The notes: generated by a model not told the origin, from the letters alone. A stretch of DNA of 27,543 nt from CAZXBB01 sp964638815 (GCA_964638815.1 CAZXBB010000090.1:1-27543); one strand, 5' to 3'. Shown: positions 14,321 to 22,568, counted from the first letter of the stretch. Translations and numbers: made by a program.

Positions 14321-15601
14321 ATGTCCAGAATCGCCCTGACGTGCGTGTGCGCCGCCACCCTCCTCCTGCCCATCGCGGCCGCCGGCTGTGCCGTCATCCG
14401 TGTCGAGAGCATCGGCCGCGAGCGGCCCGCGGCGCGCCCGGCCGAGTCGCGCCCGGCAGAGTCGCGCCCGGCAGAGTCGATGCCGGCCAAGTCGATGCCG
14501 GCCGCGTCGATGCCGGCCGCGTCGACCCAGAAAGGGACCGACTGGCGCGCCGCCGAATCGCAGACGCTGGCGAACCACGTTCAGCTCACCTTCGCGGACC
14601 GGTTCCACAAGGCGGGTGAGGCGTATTTCTCGCCGAACGGCGACCGCATCATCTTCCAGGCCGTCGAGACCCCCGCCGCCGGCGAGGATCCCCTGGAGTT
14701 CTACGGCATGTACCTCGGTGACGTCGGGCGGTCGAGCGCCGGCGCGATCACCGGGCTCGTGAACATTCGCCGGCTCAGCCCCGAGGGATCGGCGAACACC
14801 TGCGGCTGGTTCGACCCGCACGATCCGAACATCGTCTACTTCGGGTCGACGGTCACCTCGCCGTCCGAAGGCGCGCCCCCCGGCTACGACCGGAAGACCG
14901 GGCGCTACCGGTGGATGTTCCCGCCCCAGATGTCGGTGTACCGCTGCGATCTGCGGAAGACGCTCGGCTCCCCGTCGTCACTCGATCTCGTCGCGGGCAC
15001 GGGGAACGCGTACTGCGCCGAGGACGGGCTCAGCCCGGACGGCCGTCACATGGTGTACTCCTCGCTCGAGTCCGGCGAAGGCGATCTCTTCGTGAAGGAC
15101 TTGCGCACGGGCCGTACGACCCGGGTGGTCGCCAGGCCCGGTTACGACGGCGGCCCGTTCTTCTCTCCGGACGGCAGGCGGATCTGCTACCGCTCCGATC
15201 GTCACGGCAATCACCTGCTCCAGCTCTTCGTCGCCGACCTCGCCTTCGCTTCCGACGGATCGGTCACCGGCATCGAGCGGGAGTACCAGCTCACCGCCAA
15301 CGAGCACGTGAACTGGGCGCCCTTCTGGCACCCGGACGGACGCCACCTCGTCTACGCGACGAGCGAGATCGGCCATACGAACTACGAGGTGTTCATGATC
15401 GACGCCGACCCGGGCGACCTCGCCGGTTCGAGCGGCTCGATCCGCTACGGCACGCGCCGGCGTCGTGTCACGCATGCGGACCACGCGGACGTGCTCCCGG
15501 TGTTCAACCGTGACGGCACGGTGCTGCTGTGGACCAGCCAGCGCGGAGAGGGCGGCCGGAGCCAGCTCTGGGCGGCGGATTTTGTGATGGAAGTCGATTG
15601 A
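14321..15601 (+). CDS. TolB-like beta-propeller lipoprotein
   Basis: A 426-residue exported protein. The signal peptide (about 1-22) ends in AAAGC, so Cys23 is a likely lipidation site. A low-complexity linker of six pentapeptides of form (R/M)PAxS follows at residues 39-68. The rest is a beta-propeller of the PD40/TolB type, seen as repeated blades with an SPDG turn: YFSPNGDRIIFQ, GLSPDGRHMVYSS, FFSPDGRRICYRSDR, FWHPDGRHLVYATS and FNRDGTVLLWTS. Propellers like this bind proteins or peptidoglycan-associated partners; the real role is unknown, and no tolQRA or pal gene is near. Its TGA overlaps the TTG start of nadB, so the two genes are translationally coupled, an odd pairing of envelope and NAD-synthesis genes. 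Confidence 0.85.
   Translation: MSRIALTCVCAATLLLPIAAAGCAVIRVESIGRERPAARPAESRPAESRPAESMPAKSMPAASMPAASTQKGTDWRAAESQTLANHVQLTFADRFHKAGEAYFSPNGDRIIFQAVETPAAGEDPLEFYGMYLGDVGRSSAGAITGLVNIRRLSPEGSANTCGWFDPHDPNIVYFGSTVTSPSEGAPPGYDRKTGRYRWMFPPQMSVYRCDLRKTLGSPSSLDLVAGTGNAYCAEDGLSPDGRHMVYSSLESGEGDLFVKDLRTGRTTRVVARPGYDGGPFFSPDGRRICYRSDRHGNHLLQLFVADLAFASDGSVTGIEREYQLTANEHVNWAPFWHPDGRHLVYATSEIGHTNYEVFMIDADPGDLAGSSGSIRYGTRRRRVTHADHADVLPVFNRDGTVLLWTSQRGEGGRSQLWAADFVMEVD
14435..14524. repeat. In-frame 15-bp minisatellite, six copies
   Basis: Six head-to-tail 15-bp units, three of the CGCCCGGCAGAGTCG type and three of the ATGCCGGCCGCGTCG type, encode the linker RPAES x3 then MPAKS, MPAAS, MPAAS. Since unit length is a multiple of three, copy-number change would alter linker length without a frameshift. 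Confidence 0.9.
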
Positions 15602-17247
15602 ACTCGTTCGAACGTCGCTATCTCATCCCCTTCCGGTCGCAGCTCCTGCCGCACGTCTTCACCGACACGCTGGTGATCGGCGGCGGCGTCGCCGGCATGC
15701 GCGCAGCGCTCGAGGCCGCGCGGGACGGCGGGGACGTCACGCTGCTGATCAAGGGCGACGTCGACCAGTCTTCAACGGCGTGGGCGCAGGGCGGGATCGC
15801 GGTCGCGAGCGGCGAGGGCGACTCCGCCGACGTGCACCACGCCGACACCGTGGAGGCCGGCGCGGGCCTGTGTGATTTCGCTGCCGTGAGCGTTCTCGTG
15901 AACGGCGCCGCCCAGGCGGTGGAAGAGCTCCTGGAGTGGGGCATGCGGTTCGACCGCGACGCCCGGGGCGAACTCGACTACGGGCGCGAAGGCGCGCACA
16001 GTCGTGATCGCGTCGTGCACTCGGACGGGGCGCGGACCGGCCGCGAGCTTGTTCGCTGCCTCGCAGATCGCATCCGCGCCGTGGAGACGGTCCGCATCTT
16101 CGACAACTGCTTCGCGCTCGACCTGCTGACGACGGACCGGGGCGAACCGCGCGTCCTGGGCGCCGTGACGCACCACCGGCGCTTTGGCCTCCAGGTCATC
16201 TGGGCGAAGGCGACCATCCTGGCCACGGGCGGAGCCGGGCAGGTCTACCGCGAGACCACCAACCCGAAAGTCACCACGGGCGACGGGCTCGCCATGGCCT
16301 GGCGGGCCGGCGCCGCGGTGGGCGACGTCGAGTTCGTCCAGTTCCACCCGACGACGCTGTACGTGGCCGGGTCGGCGCGGCACCTCATCAGCGAAGCGGT
16401 GCGCGGCGAGGGCGCGCATCTCGTCGACCGCGACGGAGTGCGATTCATGATCGACCGGCACCCGCAGGCGGAGCTCGCGCCGCGCGACGTGGTGAGCCGC
16501 GCGATCATGGAGCACGGCGGGCCCGCATTCCTCGACATGCGTGCGATCGGCGGCGACCGGCTGCGCAGCCGGTTCCCGGGCATGGTCCAGACGCTGGCCG
16601 CCTTCGATCTCGATCCCGGCGCCGATCTGATTCCCGTGCACCCCTCCGCCCACTACACGATCGGCGGCGTGTGGACCGATCTCGACGGTCGCGCGACGCT
16701 GCCGGGCCTCCTGGCGTGCGGGGAGGCTGCGTGCCTCGGCCTGCACGGGGCGAATCGCCTCGCGAGCAACAGCCTCCTCGAGGGCCTCGTGTTCGGCCGC
16801 CGCGCCGGCCGCGCCGCCGCGAAGATGAACGGCCAGGCGTCGGCACCGATCCGCATCGTCAGCGAGTGTGCGAGCCCCGAGCACGCCGAGCTCGACATCG
16901 TGGACGTGGCCGCGAGCCTGCGGAGCGCCATGTGGCGCAACGTCGGCATCGTGCGCACCGGCCGCGTCCTCGACGACGTCCTCGACATGTTCAACTTCTG
17001 GGGCCACTACACCATGGACATGATCTTCGAGGAGCCCGACGGCTGGGAGCTGCAGAACATGCTCACGGTCGGTGCGCTCATCACCCGGGCGGCGCGGCAC
17101 CGGTGCGAATCACGCGGCACGCACTACCGCGGCGACCACCCCGACCCGCGATCGGAGTTCGCGCACCGCGCCCTCTGGCGGGCCGGCCGCGCGGAGCCGG
17201 AGCTCCTGCCGGTCCCCGACCCGCGCGAGGCCGCGGTCGGAGCATGA
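15598..17247 (+). CDS. nadB: L-aspartate oxidase
   Basis: A 549-residue cytoplasmic flavoenzyme that oxidizes L-aspartate to iminoaspartate, first step of de novo NAD synthesis (with NadA). The FAD-binding motif VIGGGVAG is at residues 26-33, followed by AQGGIA (63-68), the REGAHSR substrate block (130-136, as in E. coli EGGHSRRR), ATGGAGQVY (209-217), HPTTLY (250-255) and LHGANRLASNSLLEGLVFGRRAG (from 382). AHYTIGG (351-357) has Ile where many NadB have Cys or Met. These blocks favour NadB over succinate dehydrogenase. No ATG or GTG lies near; the TTG at 15598-15600 overlaps the preceding TGA (TTGA), with GGAAG upstream, and gives the expected length. The downstream gene overlaps by ATGA. 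nadA and nadC are not in the window. Confidence 0.92.
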   Translation: MNSFERRYLIPFRSQLLPHVFTDTLVIGGGVAGMRAALEAARDGGDVTLLIKGDVDQSSTAWAQGGIAVASGEGDSADVHHADTVEAGAGLCDFAAVSVLVNGAAQAVEELLEWGMRFDRDARGELDYGREGAHSRDRVVHSDGARTGRELVRCLADRIRAVETVRIFDNCFALDLLTTDRGEPRVLGAVTHHRRFGLQVIWAKATILATGGAGQVYRETTNPKVTTGDGLAMAWRAGAAVGDVEFVQFHPTTLYVAGSARHLISEAVRGEGAHLVDRDGVRFMIDRHPQAELAPRDVVSRAIMEHGGPAFLDMRAIGGDRLRSRFPGMVQTLAAFDLDPGADLIPVHPSAHYTIGGVWTDLDGRATLPGLLACGEAACLGLHGANRLASNSLLEGLVFGRRAGRAAAKMNGQASAPIRIVSECASPEHAELDIVDVAASLRSAMWRNVGIVRTGRVLDDVLDMFNFWGHYTMDMIFEEPDGWELQNMLTVGALITRAARHRCESRGTHYRGDHPDPRSEFAHRALWRAGRAEPELLPVPDPREAAVGA

Positions 17248-17876
17248 GGTCGTCGATCGCCATCGCGGGCGCCGTCGTCGGCGCGACCCAGATGGCCGCG
17301 TGCGAGACCTATCGCATCGAGTACCGCACCCGACCCGCGTACTACCAGCGTCTCGTCGACGAGCCGCTTCCGGAGCGAGAGGTGCTCGACGACGGCACGG
17401 TGGTCATCTACCAGACGGTGGATCTGCCGGGTCAGCCCGGCGCGAAGGGAACCGGCGGCGACGACGATGACGGGAGTCCGCACTTCCGCGTGTGGGACGA
17501 GCAGGACGACGGCTCGGTCGTGGTGCGCGCCCTCTTGCCGGAGCACGTGCTGGTCGTCACGCTGAACTGCCTGCGGCTCGACGACTACGAGCCGCTGTGG
17601 GAGCAGATGGTCGCGGAGCGCACGAAGCAGGCCTACGCGGCGCAGGGACAGGGCGTCGCGGAGTTCTCGGCCTTCTTCCGCGAGAACCGCGTCGACCTCG
17701 CGAAGATGCTCAACCGCATGCGGATGGGCATCGCCACGAACGAGACGGTCGTCGAGCCGATCGGGGACGGCCGGCTCCAGTGTCGCTTCTGGCCGCAGAC
17801 GGCGAAGCTCTTCAAGTTCAAAAGTGTCTTCATCGCGCGGGATGGGGCGTGGCTGAAGCTGGAGATGATCCGCTAG
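17244..17876 (+). CDS. Putative lipoprotein of unknown function
   Basis: A 210-residue protein with no family I recognise. A short hydrophobic leader ends in QMAAC, giving Cys20 as a possible lipidation site (Met at -3 is unusual, so secretion could instead be non-lipid). A proline/acid-rich region and a GGDDDDG stretch (about 75-80) precede a mixed alpha/beta domain with LLPEHVLVVTLNCLRLDDYEPLWEQMV and FSAFFRENRVDLAKMLNRMRMG, which looks like a compact helical core, then a basic C-terminal strand pair (LFKFKSVFIARDGAWLKLEMIR). Its ATG overlaps the nadB stop (ATGA), so it is the third coupled gene of the operon. It converges with the small membrane protein, leaving only 8 bp between the stop codons. 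Confidence 0.75.
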   Translation: MRSSIAIAGAVVGATQMAACETYRIEYRTRPAYYQRLVDEPLPEREVLDDGTVVIYQTVDLPGQPGAKGTGGDDDDGSPHFRVWDEQDDGSVVVRALLPEHVLVVTLNCLRLDDYEPLWEQMVAERTKQAYAAQGQGVAEFSAFFRENRVDLAKMLNRMRMGIATNETVVEPIGDGRLQCRFWPQTAKLFKFKSVFIARDGAWLKLEMIR

Positions 17877-17884
17877 GAGCGTTT

Positions 17885-18151
17885 CTACCCGATCTTCACG
17901 CCGGCAGACAGACGCGTCAGGCCCGACGCGAGCACGCGGTGACCGCTGCTGTCCGCCCAGTTGATCGCCGGCTCCACGAACGTCACGACCTGGATCAGCT
18001 TCCCCAGCTCACGGGCGACGGGGTTGTCCGTGTTGATCAGCGTGCCGCTGCCGAACACGAGGACCACGTACAGGAGCACGACCGACAGGCAGGTTCGGAA
18101 GATCCCACCGCCACGGCGGTCCGGGCAGTTGCAACAGGTCTGATTCGACAT
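17885..18151 (-). CDS. Small cysteine-rich membrane protein (88 aa)
   Basis: Family unknown. The N-terminus MSNQTCCNCPDRRGGG carries Cys6, Cys7 and Cys9, with Cys21 at the membrane edge, an arrangement able to bind a metal or form disulfides. One membrane helix follows (about residues 19-40, TCLSVVLLYVVLVFGSGTLI). The remaining 48 residues contain VARELGKLIQVVTFVEPAINWADSS, possibly an amphipathic helix lying on the membrane. GAGGAG lies about 8 nt before the ATG at 18149-18151, supporting this start rather than the longer frame, whose upstream part reads through an intergenic repeat. It lies downstream of clpC in the same direction, after a hairpin, so it is probably a separate transcript. 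Confidence 0.7.
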   Translation of the reverse strand: MSNQTCCNCPDRRGGGIFRTCLSVVLLYVVLVFGSGTLINTDNPVARELGKLIQVVTFVEPAINWADSSGHRVLASGLTRLSAGVKIG

Positions 18152-18292
18152 CGGGGGCTCCTCGATGAGGGCAAGGGCACGACGGGCTCGACCCGGCAGC
18201 CCGCTGGTGTGCCCGGGGTTCTCCCGTTGTTCGGAGCCCGGCCGCGACCCTTTCACGCGGGAGGAGTCCCGGAAGAGCCCCGGAAGCACAAG

Positions 18293-18330
18293 GGGCTTCG
18301 GAACTGCCGTCGGTGGCGGCTCCGAAGCCC
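18293..18330 (-). terminator. Probable transcription terminator downstream of clpC
   Basis: GGGCTTCGGA and TCCGAAGCCC form a perfect 10-bp outer stem, and inner GCCG / CGGC can extend it. It lies about 80 nt after the clpC stop. On the minus strand it is followed by CTTGTGCTT, only weakly T-rich. Confidence 0.5.
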
Positions 18331-18350
18331 TTCGTGCGTTCGTGACTGTT

Positions 18351-18390
18351 CTTTTCGTGGCCCTTCGTGGCCCTTCGCGACCCTTCGTGC
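18351..18390. repeat. Four 10-bp tandem repeats
   Basis: CTTTTCGTGG, CCCTTCGTGG, CCCTTCGCGA and CCCTTCGTGC lie head to tail just beyond the clpC stop; a related CCCTTCGTG is at 18328. On the other strand they read CACGAAGGG, which resembles a type of dispersed intergenic repeat I know from planctomycete genomes. The gap 18152-18408 holds this, the hairpin and no gene I can support. Confidence 0.7.
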
Positions 18391-18408
18391 CTTCGCGCCG
18401 GCCGGTCA

Positions 18409-20955
18409 TCAGGCCGGCGCCGTCTCCCCGGTGGTCTTCGACTTCGCCGCGGCCGACCCGGGCAGCTCACCCGGCGGTAGCGGCTCGGACTCGAAGTACA
18501 GGTTCTCGGCCGCTTCCTTGCGGGTCACGAGGATCCGGATCCCGCTCTTGAACTCGCCGCTCAGCAACGCCTCGGCCAGCGGATCCTCGATGAAGGTGCC
18601 GATCGCCCGACGCAGCGGCCGCGCACCGAAGTCCGGGTTGTAGCCCTTGTCGATGAGGAAGTCCTTCGCGGGCTGGTCGAGATCGAGCTGCATGCCCTTG
18701 GCCTTGAGACGCAGCCGGACCTTGGCGAGCTCGATCTCGATGATGCCGTAGAGGTCGTCGCGCACCAGCGGCCGGAAGACGATGATCTCGTCGAGACGGT
18801 TGATGAACTCGGGCCGGAAGAACTTCTCGCTCTCCGACATCAGCGATCGCTTGATCTTCTCGTAGTCTTGGACCTCGTCGCGTGTGCCGAAGCCGAACTT
18901 CTGCCCGCCCTTGATGAGGTCGGCGCCGATGTTGCTCGTCATGATGAGGATCACGTTCTTGAAGTCGACGTGCCGGCCGAACGAGTCGGTCAGGCGGCCT
19001 TCCTCCATGATCTGGAGCAGCATGTTGAAGACGTCCGGGTGCGCCTTCTCGACCTCGTCGAGAAGCACGACCGCGTACGGACGACGCCGGATGCGCTCGG
19101 TGAGCTGGCCGCCCTCCTCGTAGCCGACGTAGCCCGGAGGCGCGCCGATGAGGCGGGAGACGTTGTGCTTCTCCATGTACTCGCTCATGTCGAGGTACAC
19201 GAGCGCGTCGGGGTCGCCGAACATGAACTCGGCGAGCGCCTTCGCGAGCAGCGTCTTGCCGACGCCGGACGGGCCGATGAAGATGAACGAGCCCATCGGG
19301 CGATTCGGGTCCTTCAGACCCGAACGCGCCTTGCGGATCGCGCGGGCGACGGCCTTGACCGCCTCCTGCTGGCTGACGACCGTCTTGTGAAGCTCGTCCT
19401 CGAGGTGGAGCAGCCGCTCGGACTCCTCCTTCTCGAGACGGGTGAGCGGCACCCCGGTCATCTTGCTGACGACCTCGGCGATGACCTCCTCGTCGACGAC
19501 GCCGCCGACTTCGTTCATCCGTTCGCGCCACTCCTGCTGGAGCTTCTCCTTGTCCTTGCGGAGACGCTCGGCCTTGTCGCGGAGCTCGGCAGCCTTCTCG
19601 TAGTCGGCGCCCTTGACCGCTTCGTCCTTCTTGATCGAGAGGAGCTCGATCTGCTCCTCGAGGTCCGCGAGATCCGGCGGCTTGGTCATCGACTTGAGAC
19701 GCACGCGCGCCCCGGCCTCGTCGATCACGTCGATCGACTTGTCCGGCTGCACGCGGCCCGGGATGTACCGGCCCGAGAGATCCACGGCGGAGCGCAGCGC
19801 CTCGTCGGTGATGGTGACGCGGTGGTGGTCCGCGTACCGCTGACGCAGACCCTGGAGGATCTCGACGGTCTGGCTCGCCGACGGCGGCTCGACCGGGATG
19901 GACTGGAAGCGTCGCTCGAGCGCGGCGTCCTTCTCGATGTACTTGCGGTACTCGTCGAAGGTGGTCGCGCCGATGCACTGGATCTCGCCGCGCGAGAGCG
20001 CCGGCTTCAGCACGTTGGACGCGTCGATCGCGCCCTCGGCGCCGCCCGCTCCAACCAGCGTGTGCAGCTCGTCGATGAAGAGGATGACGTTCTTGGCGCG
20101 CCGCACCTCGTTCATGACGGCCTTGATGCGCTCCTCGAACTGGCCGCGGTACTTCGTGCCCGCGACCATCATCGCGAGGTCGAGGACGACGAGCCGGCGA
20201 TCGTGGAGGATGTCCGGCACGTCCTGGCTGACGATCTTCTGGGCGAGGCCCTCGACGATCGCGGTCTTGCCGACGCCGGCCTCGCCGAGGAGCACGGGGT
20301 TGTTCTTCGTCCGGCGGCACAGCACCTGGATCAGCCGCTCGATCTCGTCGGCGCGACCGATGACGGGATCCAGCTCGCCGCTCTTCGCGAGCTCCGTCAG
20401 ATCCCGCCCGAAGCTGTCGAGCGCCGGGGTCTTGCTCTTGCCACGTCGCGGCGTCTCGGTCGGGTCGGCGCCGGCGGCACCCGGCTCGATCGCCTCGGGC
20501 CCTTCTTCGGTCTCGACGCCGGCGCCGAGCAGGTTGAGAACCTCCTCGCGCACCTCCTCGAGCTTGAGGCCGAGATTCATGAGCACCTGCGCCGCGACGC
20601 CGTCCTGTTCGCGGAGGAGGCCGAGCAGCAGATGCTCCGTTCCGACGTAGTTGTGGTTGAGGCTGCGCGCCTCTTCGATCGCGTACTCGATGACCTTCTT
20701 GGCGCGGGGCGTCTGCGGCAGCTTGCCCATCGTCACCATGTCGGGGCCGCTCTTCACGAGCTTCTCGACCTCGAGGCGGACCTTGCGCAGGTCGATGTCC
20801 AGGTTCTTCAGCACATTCGCGCCGACACCGGACCCTTCCTTCACGAGGCCGAGCAGGATGTGCTCGGTGCCGATGTACTCATGGTTGAAGCGCTGCGCTT
20901 CCTGGTTGGCAAGCGCCATCACTTTGCGGGCGCGATCGGTCAGACGTTCGAACAT
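18409..20955 (-). CDS. clpC: ClpC-type AAA+ unfoldase
   Basis: An 848-residue cytoplasmic Hsp100 ATPase that unfolds proteins for ClpP. It opens with two Clp_N repeats (NHEYIGTEHILLGLVKEGSG and NHNYVGTEHLLLGLLREQDG). The first ATPase domain has Walker A GEAGVGKT (224-231). A UVR-like stretch (DYEKAAELRDKAERLRKDKEKL) lies in the middle domain and marks ClpC rather than ClpA. The second ATPase domain has Walker A GPSGVGKT (561-568) and the GYVGYEEGGQLTE pore-loop block. KFGFGTRDE stands where ClpP-docking loops usually carry (L/I/V)GF, so docking is probable but with Phe in the first place. GGAGG lies 6 nt before the ATG. No clpS, ctsR or mcsAB is near. Confidence 0.97.
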   Translation of the reverse strand: MFERLTDRARKVMALANQEAQRFNHEYIGTEHILLGLVKEGSGVGANVLKNLDIDLRKVRLEVEKLVKSGPDMVTMGKLPQTPRAKKVIEYAIEEARSLNHNYVGTEHLLLGLLREQDGVAAQVLMNLGLKLEEVREEVLNLLGAGVETEEGPEAIEPGAAGADPTETPRRGKSKTPALDSFGRDLTELAKSGELDPVIGRADEIERLIQVLCRRTKNNPVLLGEAGVGKTAIVEGLAQKIVSQDVPDILHDRRLVVLDLAMMVAGTKYRGQFEERIKAVMNEVRRAKNVILFIDELHTLVGAGGAEGAIDASNVLKPALSRGEIQCIGATTFDEYRKYIEKDAALERRFQSIPVEPPSASQTVEILQGLRQRYADHHRVTITDEALRSAVDLSGRYIPGRVQPDKSIDVIDEAGARVRLKSMTKPPDLADLEEQIELLSIKKDEAVKGADYEKAAELRDKAERLRKDKEKLQQEWRERMNEVGGVVDEEVIAEVVSKMTGVPLTRLEKEESERLLHLEDELHKTVVSQQEAVKAVARAIRKARSGLKDPNRPMGSFIFIGPSGVGKTLLAKALAEFMFGDPDALVYLDMSEYMEKHNVSRLIGAPPGYVGYEEGGQLTERIRRRPYAVVLLDEVEKAHPDVFNMLLQIMEEGRLTDSFGRHVDFKNVILIMTSNIGADLIKGGQKFGFGTRDEVQDYEKIKRSLMSESEKFFRPEFINRLDEIIVFRPLVRDDLYGIIEIELAKVRLRLKAKGMQLDLDQPAKDFLIDKGYNPDFGARPLRRAIGTFIEDPLAEALLSGEFKSGIRILVTRKEAAENLYFESEPLPPGELPGSAAAKSKTTGETAPA

Positions 20956-21013
20956 CGTTCACCTCCACGGACCGCGAGAATGCGCGGGACCCGGGTTCCC
21001 TGACATGCGCCGA

Positions 21014-21042
21014 ACTCTAGCGACACATCGTTTATTCTTCCA
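21014..21042 (-). promoter_or_regulatory. Possible clpC promoter
   Basis: On the minus strand TGGAAG (21037-21042) and TAGAGT (21014-21019) are 17 bp apart, about 59 nt before the clpC ATG. The -35 match is poor. No CIRCE or CtsR-type operator is seen. Confidence 0.3.
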
Positions 21043-21094
21043 CACTGATGGAGAAGCGCCGGGAAACCTGATCGCAGATCTCGTACCATTAAAT

Positions 21095-21110
21095 CGACCC
21101 CCATCGGGGG
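21095..21110. other. Short hairpin in the clpC/peptidase divergent gap
   Basis: CCCCC-ATC-GGGGG, a perfect 5-bp stem with a 3-nt loop, followed on the plus strand by an AT-rich stretch (GATGATAAATT). It lies about 60 nt before the peptidase gene and might be regulatory. Confidence 0.3.
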
Positions 21111-21169
21111 CCGGATGATAAATTCCGCCATTGAGGACCGGATTCGCGGCTGCCTGATTCCCCGTGGGT

Positions 21170-22543
21170 ATGACTCGATATGCCATTCTGGCGGTCGGCG
21201 TGCTCCTCCCGATCGTGATCCACTCCGCCGTGGCGCAATCTCCGCCTCCCGCCGAGACCGGCACGGCCGCGGAGTCGTCGTCCGAAAAATCCGCGCCGAT
21301 TCGGGTCAGCTTCCGGCTGGCGACGGGCCTGCGCGTCACCGGCGACCTGACGCACTGGGACGACGACGGGATCGACGGCTCGTTCGCGCGTCGCCTGTGG
21401 ACCGAGATCGACTACGAGGACGTGTGGCGTCTGCGTCGCCGCCTCATCGACGAGGACGCCCCGCACGACTGGGTCGACACCGGACGGACGCTGCTGCATG
21501 TCGCCGAGGCGCAGCCGAAGGCCGCCAAGTGGGCGGAGCGCGCGTTCCGCTTCGCGGCGCGCAAGGCGGGCAAAGACACGGAGGCCGTCAGGCGCGCCGT
21601 GGACGACGCCCGGGCCGAGGTCGACAACGAGCGGCGGCTGCGCGCGGAGCTCGCGGCAGCGGTCGAGGCGCAGCGGCTGCTCGCCGGATCGCCGGAAGCG
21701 CGCGACTGGGGCGCGTACGAGTGGCCGACGCTCTCGATCGACGAGCAGCGCGCCGCCACGGAGACGATGCGCCGGGACGCGGCGCGGATCCTCGCCCGCG
21801 CGGGACTCGATCTCGAACCGGTCGAGACCGACTATTTCCTCTTCTACTCCGACATGCCCCGGCGCGAGACCGCGAAGTGGGCGGGCGAGCTCGACCTCAT
21901 GTACGCGAAGCTCGCCGAGCAGTTCCGGCTCCCGCGCGGCGAGAACATCTTCTGGGGCAAGGCGGCGATCTTCGTCTTCCGCCAGCGCGACCGATTCCGC
22001 CTGGTCGAGGCCGAGGCGTTCGGCCAGGTCACTGCCGGGTGGGAGGACGGCTTCTGCCACCCCCAGGGCCCGAGGGTCTTCGTGAACTTCTACCGCCAGA
22101 AGGTCGACGAGCGCTTCGCCGCGATCCTCGTGCACGAGACCGTCCACGGCTTCATGCACCGGTACAGGACACCGCTGCGTCTGCCGACCTGGGCCAACGA
22201 GGGCTTTGCCGACTACCTCGCCGACACGCTGTTCCGGAACTCCCCGATCGGCGCGATCCGTCGCAGCTTCGGCCTGGACTACGTGCGTCGCGGCCGCGTG
22301 GTCGATCCCTATCTCGACATGGACTACGGCGACCCCGAGTGGCCGGGTCCGGACAGCATCGGCTACAGCCTCGGCTACATGCTCGTGGACCTGATGATCC
22401 GCGACCGCCCCGAGGCTTTCCGCGCGTGGGTGGACGCGATCAAGGACGGCAAGCCCTGGGAGCAGGCCCTCGAGGAGGACTTCGGCGTCACGCGGGAGAA
22501 GCTCGTCGAGTCGTTCGTTCGCTTCTACAAGGTCAATGACTGA
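21170..22543 (+). CDS. Exported gluzincin-like metallopeptidase (peptidase MA type)
   Basis: A 457-residue protein with a Sec signal peptide (MTRYAILAVGVLLPIVIHSAVA, probable cleavage before QS). The N-terminal part is charged and helical with a short beta region (VSFRLATGLRVTGDLTHWDDDG). The C-terminal domain has HETVH at 322-326 and a downstream Glu344 in ANEGFADYL, the zinc-site geometry of gluzincins (HExxH then E 18 residues later), so a zinc peptidase is likely; activity is inferred. A long coiled-coil-like stretch (about 105-170) joins the two. The ATG at 21170 is preferred; a GTG two codons upstream (21164) is possible. No good Shine-Dalgarno is seen. It converges with the LolD gene, 25 bp apart, and diverges from clpC. 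Confidence 0.8.
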   Translation: MTRYAILAVGVLLPIVIHSAVAQSPPPAETGTAAESSSEKSAPIRVSFRLATGLRVTGDLTHWDDDGIDGSFARRLWTEIDYEDVWRLRRRLIDEDAPHDWVDTGRTLLHVAEAQPKAAKWAERAFRFAARKAGKDTEAVRRAVDDARAEVDNERRLRAELAAAVEAQRLLAGSPEARDWGAYEWPTLSIDEQRAATETMRRDAARILARAGLDLEPVETDYFLFYSDMPRRETAKWAGELDLMYAKLAEQFRLPRGENIFWGKAAIFVFRQRDRFRLVEAEAFGQVTAGWEDGFCHPQGPRVFVNFYRQKVDERFAAILVHETVHGFMHRYRTPLRLPTWANEGFADYLADTLFRNSPIGAIRRSFGLDYVRRGRVVDPYLDMDYGDPEWPGPDSIGYSLGYMLVDLMIRDRPEAFRAWVDAIKDGKPWEQALEEDFGVTREKLVESFVRFYKVND

Positions 22544-22568
22544 GGACACCGGCGCCCGACGGCTTCCC

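Noticed and set aside
15529..15597. Earlier nadB start at 15529
   Set aside because: It would overlap the lipoprotein gene by more than 70 nt and adds a Gly/Arg-rich stretch unlike NadB; the TTG at the stop-start overlap fits better.
18868..21003. 711-codon open frame on the plus strand
   Set aside because: Exact antisense of clpC; Asp/Val/Leu/Arg-rich shadow.
20956..21169. CIRCE or CtsR heat-shock operator before clpC
   Set aside because: No TTAGCACTC inverted repeat or heptad direct repeat could be seen.
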